Assembly: GCA_013398275.1 (NCBI GenBank)
Contig: VZSE01009352.1
Coordinates: forward strand, 473,142-537,141
Reading direction: 5' to 3'
Length of the DNA: 64,000 nucleotides
DNA from: Promerops cafer
Lineage: Eukaryota; Chordata; Aves; Passeriformes; Nectariniidae
Shown piece by piece: positions 11,585-24,283 of this stretch. Both the position numbers and the translations under genes were made by a program. The notes under the pieces were generated by a model that saw only the letters and a list, made by a program, of their open reading frames with translations, had not been told where the DNA came from and made no database searches. How positions within the stretch are numbered: position 1 is the first letter of the stretch; the number at the start of each line of letters is the position of its first letter.

Positions 11585-12282
11585 GTATGTTATATAGTGG
11601 GAAACAAAGACAGCAACTGGGGAATGAAAGAAGCAGAGAGAAAGAGAAAACAGCAATAAAAATGTCTGTGGAGATTCCCCAGAGAACAAAGAGACTGGAC
11701 CAAGAAAAGTGCAGTGGAGTTGTTGCACGGCCAAAAGTGCAGATGCAGAAGAGGACTAAAGTTCTCAAAAGGAGAAAGGTCATGAATTGAGAGCCAGTAA
11801 ATTAGCATAAATGAACCAATGAGGGATGGCTAAGATAACATGGAAGAAAGACTACTGCACATTGGTCTTAAAATCTCTGCTAGCTCAATCAGGAGGAGTC
11901 TGGGTTATTTATTTATAATCTACAGTCTTAGTGGAAAACAAAGGTTAACATCTAAATCTCTACTTTTTATGACTATAGTGTATAGCCCAGAACAAATTAT
12001 TATCATATAGAAATAATGAGCTAAAACTGTACTAGTAAATAGAAGCATGGCAGGGATCCATTTCCTAGTTCTGCAGTTAATTGACATGGTTTGGCTGTAT
12101 TCACAATGTTAAAATATCTAAGATTCCAACACAGTGTACTTGAGAGCTGTTTTAGAAATTGTGTTCTTTCTTAAACCTCTCTGGGACACTGATACTTGAT
12201 CCAGATCAAAACATTGGCAAAGATTCTTTTAACTGCCTAGCCATACTGACAAACTGGTTTGCCAGCAATTTTCCCAGTTTTA
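11585..12282. other. Spacer between LTR and CR1
   Basis: 11590-11790 is A/G-rich and open in one plus-strand frame (11446-11790, beginning inside the LTR), but it has no recognisable protein family. The remainder is ordinary AT-rich DNA. Confidence 0.5.
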
Positions 12283-12668
12283 CGACAGCTGAGGGGGCTG
12301 GGCTTGTTAACTCTGGAGGAAAGGAGGCTCAGGGGAGACCTTAGAATTCTCTACAACTCCCTGATAGAAGGGTGCAGCCAGGTGGTGACTGGCCTCCTGT
12401 CCCAGGTAACAAGTGGCAGGACAAGGAAATGACCTCAAGTTGCTCCAAGGGAGGTTTAGATTGAATATTAGGAAAAATTTCTTCATAGAAAAGTTTGGAA
12501 TAGGCTGTCCAGGGAAGCTGAGTCTTCACTGCCCAGGTATTTAAATGGCATGTAGATGTGGCACTTAGGGGCATCATTCAGTGGTGGACTTGGCAGTGTT
12601 AGGAGTTAACAGTTAACTTGTCCATCTTAAAGTTTTTTTCCAACTTTAAAAAAATCTGTGATTCTATA
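12283..12668 (+). mobile_element. CR1 LINE 3' end
   Basis: This is a diverged CR1 3' region. It opens in the block 'gctgagggggctgggcttg' with 'ggaggaaaggaggctcag', continues through 'ctacaactccctgatagaag' and 'ggaggtttagattgaatatt', and ends with the tail 'tctgtgattctataca'. It is 5'-truncated, as most CR1 copies are, and carries no ORF. The divergence suggests an old insertion. Confidence 0.85.
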
Positions 12669-13799
12669 CAGTTATATGGTTGTTATGTAGCCCTGGTGGA
12701 ATTTTAGGTTTCACCATTAAGAATTAAAAACAAATTTATAAACCACAAGATTTCCAAAATATGTTCTGTTCAGTGAGAACTTGTATGTAAAGCCTCTTAG
12801 TAGACTTTGCATTTGTGGTGAAGTAAAATTGTACAAAAAAAAGAGATGAAAGACAAAACAGAAGTTTTAAGTTTTAACAAAAATAATATTTGGCTCGCCC
12901 TTATTTTTGTGAAAATATACACTTGTTTGGTTATAGCATATGTAAGATGTCCAAACAAAAATATATTCATGCTCATATCCACATATGTATGTTGAACAGC
13001 CCAGGCATATGATAAATTGTTTAGCATAAATTAGAATATGAAACTATCAGTGGTGTCTAATTTTCCCAAGATGTTGTTGGTCTTTTTAAGCATGTTGCAT
13101 GGCACGATAATGTACATTTCAGCTTTCCTGGATTATTTTCTGTGAGACATGACTATAGTAAGAAACAACCAGGCATTCTACAGGAACAAATCCTAGCAAA
13201 GCTGAAGTAGTCAGACTCTCTAGAGAAATAATTAGCAGGGATTATGGACCAGTCTGGCAAGTTGTAGGTGGAAAGTGAAATTTAAACTTCTGGAACACTT
13301 CCGTTGAGAATGGACTGGCTCCAAAAAGCCTGCAAATGCATCTCCTTTATAAAAATTAAATATGTCTTAAATCTTTAGATATATTAAAAAATATATGTTA
13401 AAATAGAAAATTTAATTATTATTAAGTAACTTAGAAGAAAGATAAATGGACACAGTACCCTTTTTACTCTTACACAGAAGGACTTGTGTACACAATATTG
13501 ATGTTATCACTCCTCATACTGAAAAGAAATCACCAAAAATATATCACAGAACTTGTCATTTCCTTGAATGTATGATTTGCTTAAATTTATTGTTTATGAG
13601 TTCTACAGTTCTGTGAAGAGTTTACTCATTCTTTGTTTAGCCTAAAGAAAAGTCAGTATTAGATTCTGTTAGATGTTGTAAATCATTAATATCTGAATGT
13701 TTATGAATGTTAGAGGTTATAGTTTGTACTATATCCTAAAATAATCTAAATATTTTCTTTGAGTGTGAGAAAAATGAAAACTATCAAGAGAATAAGTCT

Positions 13800-14010
13800 T
13801 ATATAGAGTGCTAATTGCTCATAAAGTAGCACAAACATCACGAGCAATATTAATGGTCTTTAAGTGCCACAGGCTAGCTCCATTAGATTAATGAGCCAAC
13901 AGCTCCAACTTTGATGCCTTTTCTAATTATGCATGATTCGCCATTTCTTTCAAAAGGAAGACATCTAATTAATTAGGTACAAAATGTCACCTATAGGTCA
14001 TTGACAGCAA
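13800..14010. promoter_or_regulatory. Candidate conserved noncoding element
   Basis: Composition and word use differ from the flanks: few homopolymers, GATTAAT near 13886, TAATTA at 13924-13929 followed closely by ATGCAT, and TAATTAATTA at 13966-13975. Dense homeodomain and POU-like words in non-repetitive sequence are typical of vertebrate developmental enhancers in gene deserts. This is inference from appearance only; conservation was not tested. Confidence 0.28.
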
Positions 14011-15265
14011 GGGAGATCACCACTCACTCAGTTTAGTCTTCAGGCAAAATTATTACTCCTCTGGGATTACCACCAAATGTCATTATGGAATCAAGAAGAG
14101 TTCCCGCAGTAGGAAGATTATAGAAAAGGAAGGAAAAAAACCCCCACAAATCCTTTCCTTTTCACCCTGACTCATACACAGAATTATCTATTCAACCTTA
14201 AGTAGGTAAATACAATACTCCTGAGATGCCACAAATTAAAGGCTCCCTTTTAATCGCACAAAATGAAAGGATATTACAAAAGTAAAAGTGTTCCATAAAG
14301 CTCTTAAACAGTAATGCTAACTGCTGAATTACCTCAGTAAAAATAATTATCTGAAAGTTCCTAATTTTATTCAAATTTTCAACTCCAAAACTGCCATCTT
14401 GAAGTTAGAGTTTCTACTTATTTTATGAAATGTGACACTGCAGCATCCTCTGAAATATTTGTAAATTTTTGGCTTGGTTTAGGGCATAATCCAATTCCCA
14501 CTGATTTCAAGGCCACAGTTTGGAAAAATGCAGGATTGTTTAATGATTCCATCATTATACAGCTGCAAATCCATTAGATTGCCTTTAACTTGTGGAAAAG
14601 TAACAGAAACAGTTATTTGAAATGTATGACTCTTGATACCAAAAACTAAAACTGGTTTATTCCAGCTTTTCTGTCTACAAATGAGAAGAAATGCTATCAC
14701 TCGTAACTTGCAAGGAGATAAAAAACATTGTTGGGTGCTCTCTCAGTTTGATTTATTCTCCTTTTTACAAATGTAAAAGCTTAGATTCTTGATAGAGCAG
14801 TCCTAGTTAGACAATCTATAGGCCTTTAAAAGAAATGCCATGGTCGAGCTGACTGGAATACAAAATTTACATTCAGCACTACAGTGTGAAGTATTAAGAT
14901 GCTTTTTCATTTTAAACTGGGATAGAAAGTTAAAAGTATTTATTTATTATTTTTCTGTGAAGGAAATACTCAATTTATCTTGCCAGGGGATTTTGTTTGG
15001 ATTAAGTCTTAAATTTTTGTTTTGTGTTCATCACTCAATTATACTATATTTAATACATATTGGAACAATACATTTGTAATGAAACTCTGATACTATCTTC
15101 CTGGAAATTAAGATAAAATGTTAAAGCAAAGTATTTTAATTTCCTGGAATGAGCATTTTCTGACAGAAAACAGGTTAATTAGAAAGACAGGAAAGAATTC
15201 TATTTTTTCATATCACCCCAAAGATATGAATTACAGTTACTAGGTATATAAAGGAAAATGCACTG

Positions 15266-15281
15266 GGTTGTTTTGTTTTGT

Positions 15282-15311
<30 letters not shown>
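15266..15311. repeat. TTTTG pentanucleotide microsatellite
   Basis: Repeated TTTTG units on the plus strand (with one longer T-run interruption), followed by T-rich sequence. No transposon boundary is evident beside it. Confidence 0.9.
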
Positions 15312-15312
<1 letters not shown>

Positions 15313-16636
15313 CCTTGCTTTTTTGTTTGGCTCACATTTTACCACATGGAACAGAAGACAACCTTGTGGATAGTCTTCTAGCTTCTAAAGACAATATGAC
15401 AGGTTACTATTAAGGAGATCTGCAGTAAATTTTACTCCTGTGTTTGTGCCCTTTTGGGTTTCATTGCCGGGTTTCTGTTTATCCCAAACTTCACTTCTGT
15501 TCTGCTTTACAGAAAGCTGATACAGACACCCATATAACAGCAGATCTCTTGCCAAAGCATCCAAAAGCTAACCATTCTATCAGACTGCAACGATGGGTGG
15601 ATGTAGAAGAAACCTTGTTCATGGGACTATGAACAGCTCCAGGCAAAGCAACAACAGCAAAGTAGCCTCAGAGGAAGATGTGGAATTCAGGCATTCCAAT
15701 ATTTAGAAATTATAAAGTAATTTTCTGGTTTCTCTTTGGTCTTGAGCAGTAAGAGAATTTGTCTTAGTGGTAGAAGAAGAAGGAAAACTGGGGGAAATTC
15801 AGAATGACAGTCATCTAAATTCAGCTTTGAACAAATATAACCTAGACATAAGAGACTGATTTCTTTATATGTAGATCAGAAATGTCACAATTCTCTGGGT
15901 GGTCTGGGAACTCCCTGTTAATCTGTGCACCGACAATGAGTGTGAGATTGAGTTCATAGCCACTGTCACAACAAAGCATTTGACTAGTGGCTATAAGAAT
16001 TCAAGTAAGAATTTTGGGCTGGCCTGGACATTGTATCAGGTAGTCCCTGCTGTGTCCAGAGCAATTAATAGACACCATTTTTATTCTTCCATGAGTTGAG
16101 CAGAGAATCTGTCCATCTCAGAGATATTTCCAAGATGTTTCTGCTATATAACAGAGCAAACTTAGACAGAACACTTGTAACAACTCAGTAAAAGCTTTGC
16201 TGGAGATGCAGATATGGTCATGTGGGACGGTGTTTTGTACACAGAAAGTTGGGAGATGTTTGGTGTATTGTTTAAGGTGCTCAACAGTGATGGATTCATA
16301 CTTGCTGCGGGGTACACAGAGCAGATGGGTATTAGGAATTGGCAAGATATTGGTTTTGGACTGTCACCATTCTCTCTAATGAAACCATTATGAAGATGTT
16401 TGCAACAGAGACTCCTGTCATTGTATGGACTAATAAGAGATTTCTTTCCTCAAAAAGATGTTACCCCATGCAGAGATTTCTGTATGTTTTAATGAACATT
16501 GTTGGTGCTTGTACAACAAGACCACTCCCTCATGCTATTCTTTGTCTATAAAACTGTTTATCTTGCTCCCTATAGCCAGAAATTCTTTGAATCTGGGCCA
16601 GGTTTGCTCTTTAATATTCAGACAGAGATAGAAATG

Positions 16637-16889
16637 CAGTAAGTCACATCTGAATACGAGGAAAAGCTCCCTACTTTGAGAGTGACAGAGCACTGGAACA
16701 GTCTGTTCAGAGAGGTTGTGGAGTTTCCTTTCCTGGAGATATTCAAAATCTACCTGAATGCAATCCCATGGAGTGTACTCTGGGTGAACCTGCTTTAGCA
16801 GGGGGGTTGGACTAGATGATCTCCAGAGGTGCCTTCCAACACTAAACATTCTGTGATTTTGAGAATCTTTGATTCAGTGATTCTGTGAT
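16637..16889 (+). mobile_element. CR1 LINE 3' end with terminal repeats
   Basis: A clear CR1 3' UTR. Landmarks are 'gaatacgaggaaaagctccc', 'gtgacagagcactggaacag', 'ggttgtggagtttcctttcc', 'ggttggactagatgatctcc' and 'agaggtgccttccaac'. The tail at about 16848-16889 is a run of imperfect TGTGATTCT-like units (ctgtgattttgag, gattcagtgattctgtgat). It is 5'-truncated to about 250 bp and has no coding capacity. Confidence 0.92.
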
Positions 16890-18002
16890 CATGGAGCCCA
16901 TTCCATATACGATCTGTGTGCCATGGAGTCACTTTCCAGTCCAGTCGCAGACCAGATTAATGCATACATGTACGTAAATGTGAATATTTCTATATAAGAG
17001 TGAAATGGGTTTATGAGCATACAAACTTTGTTATCTCAAATTAACCCCTCCTCACTTAGTATCATCTTGTAGAAAATACCAGTTCTGATGTTGATTTCTC
17101 AAGTTTCTTAAATGTTTATAATGAAATCTTGCAAATTTGCACCTCATTACTTGTTCAGATGGGAAAGTGCGTGTGAAAGTAGATAAGTAAATTGATATAA
17201 GCAGGCAGCAACACCATTATTATTACAGGACTATTATTAATGTATATAGTTGGAAATAATTTGCCTGTGTTTTCTCATACTGCACTACAACTTTTTTTTT
17301 ATTGCAAATAATCAAGATGTTCAGAACTCTCAGTTTCTCTTTAATAGGTACTTCATACAGTTAATTTGTTTTCTGCATTCCTTTGTGGTGATTTAAGTGT
17401 TTTACACCTAGGAATACATATTTGAAGTTCTGTTCTTTAACTAGAACTTTATGATATTCAGAAATTACTTTTATCTGCAGGGAAAAGAGATGGAAGTGAG
17501 AGAAAAAAACATTACATGACAAGCTGGGAACCACAGACTGAAATTCTCTGCTGCATAAGGCGAAGATGACATGATCAGCTAGAGAGTTTTCATGATCTTA
17601 ATGAAGAGCCAAAAGTCCATACCAACCTGTACACTGACTTCAGCAGAATATCAAAGGCTTGCAAATCATTTTAGCATCTGGAATTTTAAAATTTAATCAG
17701 GGAATTACAAGTGTTGGTAAATTAGGGCCTGATCTTTCAGACCTTTAAGTCAATGAGAGTTTTGCTATTGAGTTAATTGGAAGCAGAACTGAGTCCTTTA
17801 TACTTCAAGGTGTCATAGAAAACCACATGTTGAAAACAAAATCACAACAACACTTCATCTCTTTCAAAAGACTTCTTACCTGATCAATCACCAATCAATG
17901 CATTGCTTTGTGGTGGCAATCTTGTCTGAATGCAAATAGTAAGATATCCAAAACCTTCATCATCCATTTGTCTCCATAAAAGAACAAAGAAATGAAGAGG
18001 AA
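16890..18002. other. Gene-free stretch
   Basis: AT-rich DNA with no gene or recognised repeat. The minus-strand ORF at 17884-18105 runs into LTR copy B and is spurious. Confidence 0.55.
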
Positions 18003-18550
18003 CATGCCTGTGCTGATATGGGGCTCGTTTGGATTTGTGCTGAAAAGAGGGTTGATAATACAGAGATGTTTTCATTTTTGCTGAGCAAGGCTTACAGAGT
18101 GTCAAGGCTTCTCACCACACACCATCAGGGAGGAGACTCGGAGTATGCAAGAAGCTGAGGGGCAACACAGCCCGGACAGCTGACCTTGACTGACCAAAGG
18201 GATATTCCAGGCCACATGACATCATGGTCAGCCTATAAAGCTGGAGGCAAAAGGAGGAAGAGGGAGACACTGAGAATGATAGTGTTTGTCTTCCCAAGCC
18301 ACAGTTACATGTGATGGAGCCCTGCATTCCTGGAGATGGCTGAACACCCACCTACCCATAGGAAGTGATGGATACACTCCTTCTTTTTCTTTTGTATGTG
18401 CATGGCTTTTATTTTACCTATTTAGCTGCCTTTATTCAAGCCACCAGTTTTCTCACTTTTACGCTTCCCATTCTCTCCCCTACACCACCAGGGGTGATTG
18501 AACACGTTGCTGTGTGGTGCTTAGTAATCAGCTGGGGTTAAACCATGACA
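18003..18550 (+). mobile_element. ERVL-type solo LTR (copy B)
   Basis: A nearly full-length LTR lacking about the first 40 bp. In order it shows the 'ggatttgtgctgaaaa' block, 'tgaccaaagggatattccag', a TATA box TATAAAG at 18234-18240, the 'gatggagccctg' block, 'cctggagatggctgaaca' and the terminal 'ggggttaaaccatgaca' ending at 18550. The polyadenylation signal is lost (TATTTAGC). No internal retroviral genes flank it, so it is a solo LTR from recombination. Its U3 keeps 'catgacatcatgg', a CRE-like word shared with other copies. Confidence 0.85.
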
Positions 18551-20699
18551 ATATCTGAAAGAGATTTAGGAATTACCACAGGTAGAGACCACAGAAGAAA
18601 TAAGTAAAAGGAAATTAAAATAAACTATATATCTTGTCCACCTTTTCCTATAATCCTGTTTTTAATGTGTTCACATAACTTCCAGCATGATTTAATATTT
18701 ATTCTCTGGTGGGCTACACATTATAATAGATTTCAGCAACATTCTTAGCTGTGGCTCCTAGTGAAACCTTGATTCTGCTACTATCTTTATGGGTGGCAAA
18801 TGATGCAGCCTGTACCACTCTTTACAGACTTACACATCAATGCTGAAAGGAGACATGTATGTTGATCCTCAAGACCCAACCCATCAGTTAAGAAAGCAGG
18901 TGGAGTAGGAGTTTCAGGGGACTTGTTTGCCATGGTGCACAGTTATGAAACATACATTTGCCTCTTTCTAAATGAAAAGAAACAAACCTCCTACCTTCAA
19001 CCCAAAACAAAACTTGAATTTTAACTGTGTTGAACCTCCTCTTCTGAGATGCTCTCTGTATGTGAGATTGGAGATGATTAGGGAGCAGTTGTCTCCACTG
19101 AGCTCAAACTTAGGTTGAAGACTTTTGCTCTTTCTGATCTATCTCATAAGTTGTCTGTAACCCAGTTCATCTCAGAATATGTAGAATATAATTTCTTCAC
19201 AGTAAAGGGAGCAGTTGCACTTATAGATGTCACTTACAGGGTAGTTTGTGCATTCAGAGAATATAGTTAGCGCTTACATCACGAAGCACCCTTTGACTGC
19301 CTCCATTAACTGTGACTACATGGTAGAAAACAGGGACAATAAGAATTAGGGTTGATTAGATCTTTACATTACAATAAGCAAAACTCAGGATACAACCACC
19401 TTAGCTTCCAACATTTTGTTGCAGCTTTAAGGAAGTACAGTTTCTCCACTCCTTTGAAAGACAATTGTTTTTCTGTAATCTAAAGTAAAAGTCCTGGTTG
19501 TGGACAGGAGCTGAGATACTGCTGACATTCCCTTCAAATGGAGGATTTTTATAGAAGCCAAATCAATTGAAGCCCAAGTGAATCAGCTGTAAAAATTGCT
19601 TCATATTTTGTAATCTTTCAAACGAATGCACTGACAAATATCTGGGTTTAAAAGAAAGGAGTCAGAAATGATCTTGCATTTGTTTAGGATTGTACACAAT
19701 GTGTTAGCGAAAGCAATCAATACCTAATTACGAGCCTATCTCTGAGACCACAGTCCTCTCTATTCTAATGTTTTCCACAGAGATAAACCACTTACTGCAT
19801 GACCTGACACATTTGTTTTGACAGCTCTGCTTCAAACACGACAGTGAATGTCATAGTCTAAGAATAGCCTCCATCCTCAAAAAACCCCCATAATCCTGTA
19901 GGTTTTATTATGTCACCTGAAAAAGTTGTCACAATGAACTGTGGTTTGTTTGGTTCCTCTTTTGTCATTGAACAGTGATTCCAAAGACACATTTGCACTA
20001 AAAGGTTTTTAATACTCCTGCCAAGTTGCTCATAAGCAGTCAAGGGTTTCCAAGGCCTTTGCAGAATTTAATTCTACCTGAGAAAAGCTAGTTGTGGGAT
20101 GCAGATTAATTCCATCCAGCTTTTGTAAATATATCTAGACTCACAAGACAACAGTCTTGTTGAATTTTCTGTCCCAAATGCATCCAGAGACAGCCATCTC
20201 TAAACTTAGGACTGGATTTTAGTTTCCATTTCAGGAGCCAAATCACAGCAGTAGGAGCTGCTAATGGCTTAACTGTAATTAGCCCAAGCAAGTCAGCAAA
20301 ATGCAGTCAGAGGTTAATCTATGACAAAGAATCAAGGTATAAGCATAAATTAGCCTGTGCATACACAGTTGTCATATAGGTGAATAAAGAACAGTCAGGC
20401 TTTTATAGTTTTCAGTCCAGCTAGCATGTCTATTTTCCAAGAAGCAACCTGAACACAAGAAATACTTGTAATGAGACATCTAGGCTAATAGTAAAACCCT
20501 CCCAAATTTCATGCATGCTTTACTACTTTTCTCACTTTTCATGTAAAAAGAAAATAAAATGAAACATCTATGCTGGATCAATCACTTTTACCATATTTAG
20601 AAGACTGAACATGAAAGGCTGCATGTAACAGAACCTACCCAGCAAAATGTGCCATAACAACTCTTCCACATTCTCTGGTCACCAGAGGGAACTAAAAAT

Positions 20700-20840
20700 T
20701 ATCCTTAGCTGAATCCACAAATAGCAATGTTACACCTGTGCAAACTAAGCATGTAATTATCTGATAAATTGCATGGGCAAATAGCTAATTTGCAACCTAG
20801 TAGTTAATATTAATATTTAAATATGAGTCTTTCAACTCTT
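20700..20840. promoter_or_regulatory. Candidate conserved noncoding element
   Basis: Contains TAATTA at 20754-20759, then GATAAATTGCATG, AGCTAATTTGC and TTAATATTAATATTTAA within about 65 bp. It is not part of a recognised repeat. Clustered homeobox-type words suggest a developmental enhancer. The call is by appearance only. Confidence 0.22.
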
Positions 20841-23800
20841 CTATTTTCCTGACTTAAATCATCATTGTCTGTGAACTCTTTACCTTGAAGAAAAAATTAC
20901 ATTAAGATTTTGGAGTCACAGTACTTATAAAAAAAGAATACTGATATCTAAATGTGTAAGTAACTAAATTCACATCCAACTTGAAGCACTATCAATATTT
21001 TATTTAAAAAAACCCAACTTATTAAGTAAGTGAACACCTTCAATTAGCTCTATGTGTTCTAAGCCCGTAGCGGAATGACTGAGTTGCTAAATGTGCAAGT
21101 CTAAAAGCCCTGAAAGACTAGATATTGAGTGAGAAACTGTAAAAATATCTTTGATAAAGGACTTGATGATACCTAGAAAACATGGATAGATGTATTTGCC
21201 AGTATATTGGGTAAAAAAGAAAGCAAAAGAGAGGAAAATAACTAAGCACCCAGTTACATGAGACATAAACAGCACATAATAAGACATAATCATGGATCAG
21301 AAGACCCTGAAAAAAAAGAAATAATAATAAAGAAAAATAGGACATGAGAAACGGGGTGTGGACATGGATCTTGGATGTAGTTAAGATCTAATCTAGAGTC
21401 CAAGAGACCTGAGGACATGAATATGATTGTGGATCAAGACAGGAAGGGTATGCATTCGCCTGCTAGCGAACTTCAGCCTGTATCAGCTGGAGAGGGCAAA
21501 TGTGTTTGTGCTGTGCTGCTTAAGTTTTTGTAGTTTTTGTGACTGCTGCTGGCGTTTATGTGGGTAGCAGTAAGGATAATGTTCACTACTTCTCTTGGTT
21601 TTTTCTATATATTGGTTTTGTGTGTCTGCATGTGTGTTTGTACCTCCTGTTGTAGAATGTATGCTCAACCTTGCTACTGCCTGGACCTACAAAAAGGAAC
21701 ATCAGCAAATACTGGAGAGTAGAAACCTCCTGAGTATTGAAAGCCGCTGGATTCAGGTTCCCTCAACAGATACATATAAAAAGTATATGATGACAGGAAG
21801 AAGGTGACCTTACCCATAATAAACTTATTGCTCCCCAAATATTGAACATGAAATGGATGCTGGTTCTTGCTGATTTACTGTCCTTCAACAGCCTCCTGCA
21901 GGAGCCTCTGGATAAGGAGGAAGTCCCTATTGTCCTTGGAGTCACTACTTTCTCAGGGCATTGATATTCTTTCAATTTTTACAAGTTTTCCTTACATGTA
22001 TTTAGTAAAAGAAGTAATGTATGACGCCCTGTTTGGGGTGTTCTTGCTGAAAAGGCTGGATTCACCTATTCAGCCATTAATATATGCATTCAGTGTTCTT
22101 GTTTTCCTCTGTTGCACACATCCCCACCATAAAAAGACAAAACGCATGCCTTAGACATATTTTAGTCAAAGACAGACTGTTCTTGAAGTAAATTTTCTCC
22201 TTCACAGAGTAACTCAAAAGATTGCAATCAAATGATTTATTTTACCAATAATTACAGCTCATGTTTACATGAATCATGGGAGAGATCCAATTGTTAAAGC
22301 CCTTCAGCATCATTCCAGACTTTGATCTTTTCTCCCTTATTTACATGCACTCATAAGTAATTATTGTGCAATTTGTTAAATACAAAAACCCCCCACTGTC
22401 TTGTGGGCTGCTTTACTTTTTTCTAGCCCTCCTGAAAGGCTGTACCATTGAAAGTGAAGCTCCCTGACACTTCCACTGGAATGTCTTAGAGACACTAAGT
22501 ATCTTGCAAGATACATTAATAACTGAGCAATCTTATCTACACAGAAGAAAAAATGAGGTTTAAGTGTTCTGTTTTTCATGTCTAATATACTATTTTTTTC
22601 AACTGCACTTTACCTTGGTACACAATTTATTTGGTACTATATTTACTTCATTTAATAATTTCTAGCAGCAATTATGAAAACCCTCTCCTCCTTGAATCTT
22701 ATCATCTGATCTTTCACTTGTGTATTTTCTTTCAGTGCTGGCAGATCAAATGAGAGGTTTTTCATCTTACAGATACCTAGAGTATTTACCTCTTCATTTT
22801 AACACAATATTCTATCAACATTCTTATGAAATCTTTTTATCTTTTGTTTGCTGGAAACAAAATACTTCAGAATAGCTTGCTATGTAACTGAATAGAAATC
22901 TCCTGTCATCAGCCTCTTAAATGTGAAGTTTCTGCTATTCATTTTCCATTGAATGTCTTTTATTTGTCACCAAGTCTTTACATTATCCCTTTTGGAATGA
23001 ATTTTCATGCAAAAGTTGGATGAGCAAAACATGCCAGTTTGTTTATGCTTGAATTATTTTTTCTGATTTTTAACAGGCAAAGCTATTGGCGTGCATTTTC
23101 ACAGTAGTTATGAGTTAATTCTGGCCAAAAGACTATGTAGAATATTCCTTTATCCAATTTAGATCAAAAGCCCAAATACTCTCCCTCCCAATTTCCTCAC
23201 CCCTAGCCTACTCACTATGGGGGAAAGAGCAGGAAAAAAGAGAAAGCCTTGATTCTGTGCAAGCATCGTTGAACCATATTTAAAAGGCTGATGTGTTACC
23301 AACACTGTTAGGGCAACAAACCTAAAACACAGGACTGTACAGGCTGCAATGAAGAAAGTAAACCCCATGTCAGCCAGACCCAGCACAGTGATATGCACAC
23401 AACTACACAGTGGTAAGACTCTCAGAATCTGAATGAGCTGTGTGGCAAATAATTATGCTTGTGAGCTGCAAACTGGCAGACACTCTGTGTCTTCTGCCCT
23501 TCAGAAGACCTTTGAGTTACCTCTGCAGTACATGAGAAGGAAATGTACTTGAAGAATCTTTTAACTGCTAGAAGAACTCATGCTTTTGGAAAGGTTCCCA
23601 GTGGTAGCCCTTAGTACTTCTTCTCTGTTTATGTTCTACCCTTGCAGCTGAGGGAGGGAATGAGAAATCTTGGTCATTCTCCATCATTGGGAAAGACCCC
23701 AGACTCTGAAAGGTGTTGGCAGGGGCTGATAAACTCTCCTGTGACCACTTCTCAAAGGGTTAAGGCATGGAAATGCTGAGTCCCCCGTCTTTGGTGGACA

Positions 23801-24264
23801 GGATGAGTGCACTGTACCCCTTAGATGTGCAACCAAGATTTTATTCTTTTAATCTACAAACTAAGTTTATGCTTGACTGAGCAAAGCAAACAAAAGGAAC
23901 AGTTAAGTCCTTTCTATTACCCCTTTGCCTCTCATGTAGAGTAAAAAGACAAACTATTACCTGCAGGATTAACACTGCTGAAACCACTACGAATTAAACG
24001 CAAGTTGCTGTAACTTGTTTGACAAAAGGAGTATGGTTTTCCTGTAGACAGTATTAAATAGTTACTTCAAAACACTTGCACTTTGGGTAACCTACCATGA
24101 GAAGAAGGATCAGCTGTGGTAGAAGCATAGATTACCAGTCTCACTTGCAGTATCTTGCTGATAAAAAGAAAAGTAAGGCCCTAAAATTTGCAATGAACCT
24201 GTGAAAGGCCCCACACTGGTCAGCAATTTAAAATGCATTTACTGTGTCTTTTGAACAAGTAACT

Positions 24265-24283
24265 AAAAAAAAAAAAAAAAAAA
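24265..24283. repeat. Poly-A tract
   Basis: Nineteen consecutive A. No retroposon body is recognisable immediately upstream, so it may be a simple slippage tract. Confidence 0.9.

Larger units (their letters stand above)
12669..16636. other. Gene-free stretch with one conserved-element candidate
   Basis: No gene is supported. It holds the candidate conserved element at 13800-14010, a TTTTG-type microsatellite at 15266-15311 and AT-rich sequence. A plus-strand open stretch at about 15511-15632 follows a plausible splice acceptor (TGCTTTACAG) but shows no other support. Confidence 0.5.

Noticed and set aside
15511..15632. Possible terminal exon after TGCTTTACAG, open for 40 codons to a TGA
   Set aside because: There is only an acceptor-like site. 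No polyadenylation signal, conserved motif or partner exon was seen, so support is too weak for a feature.
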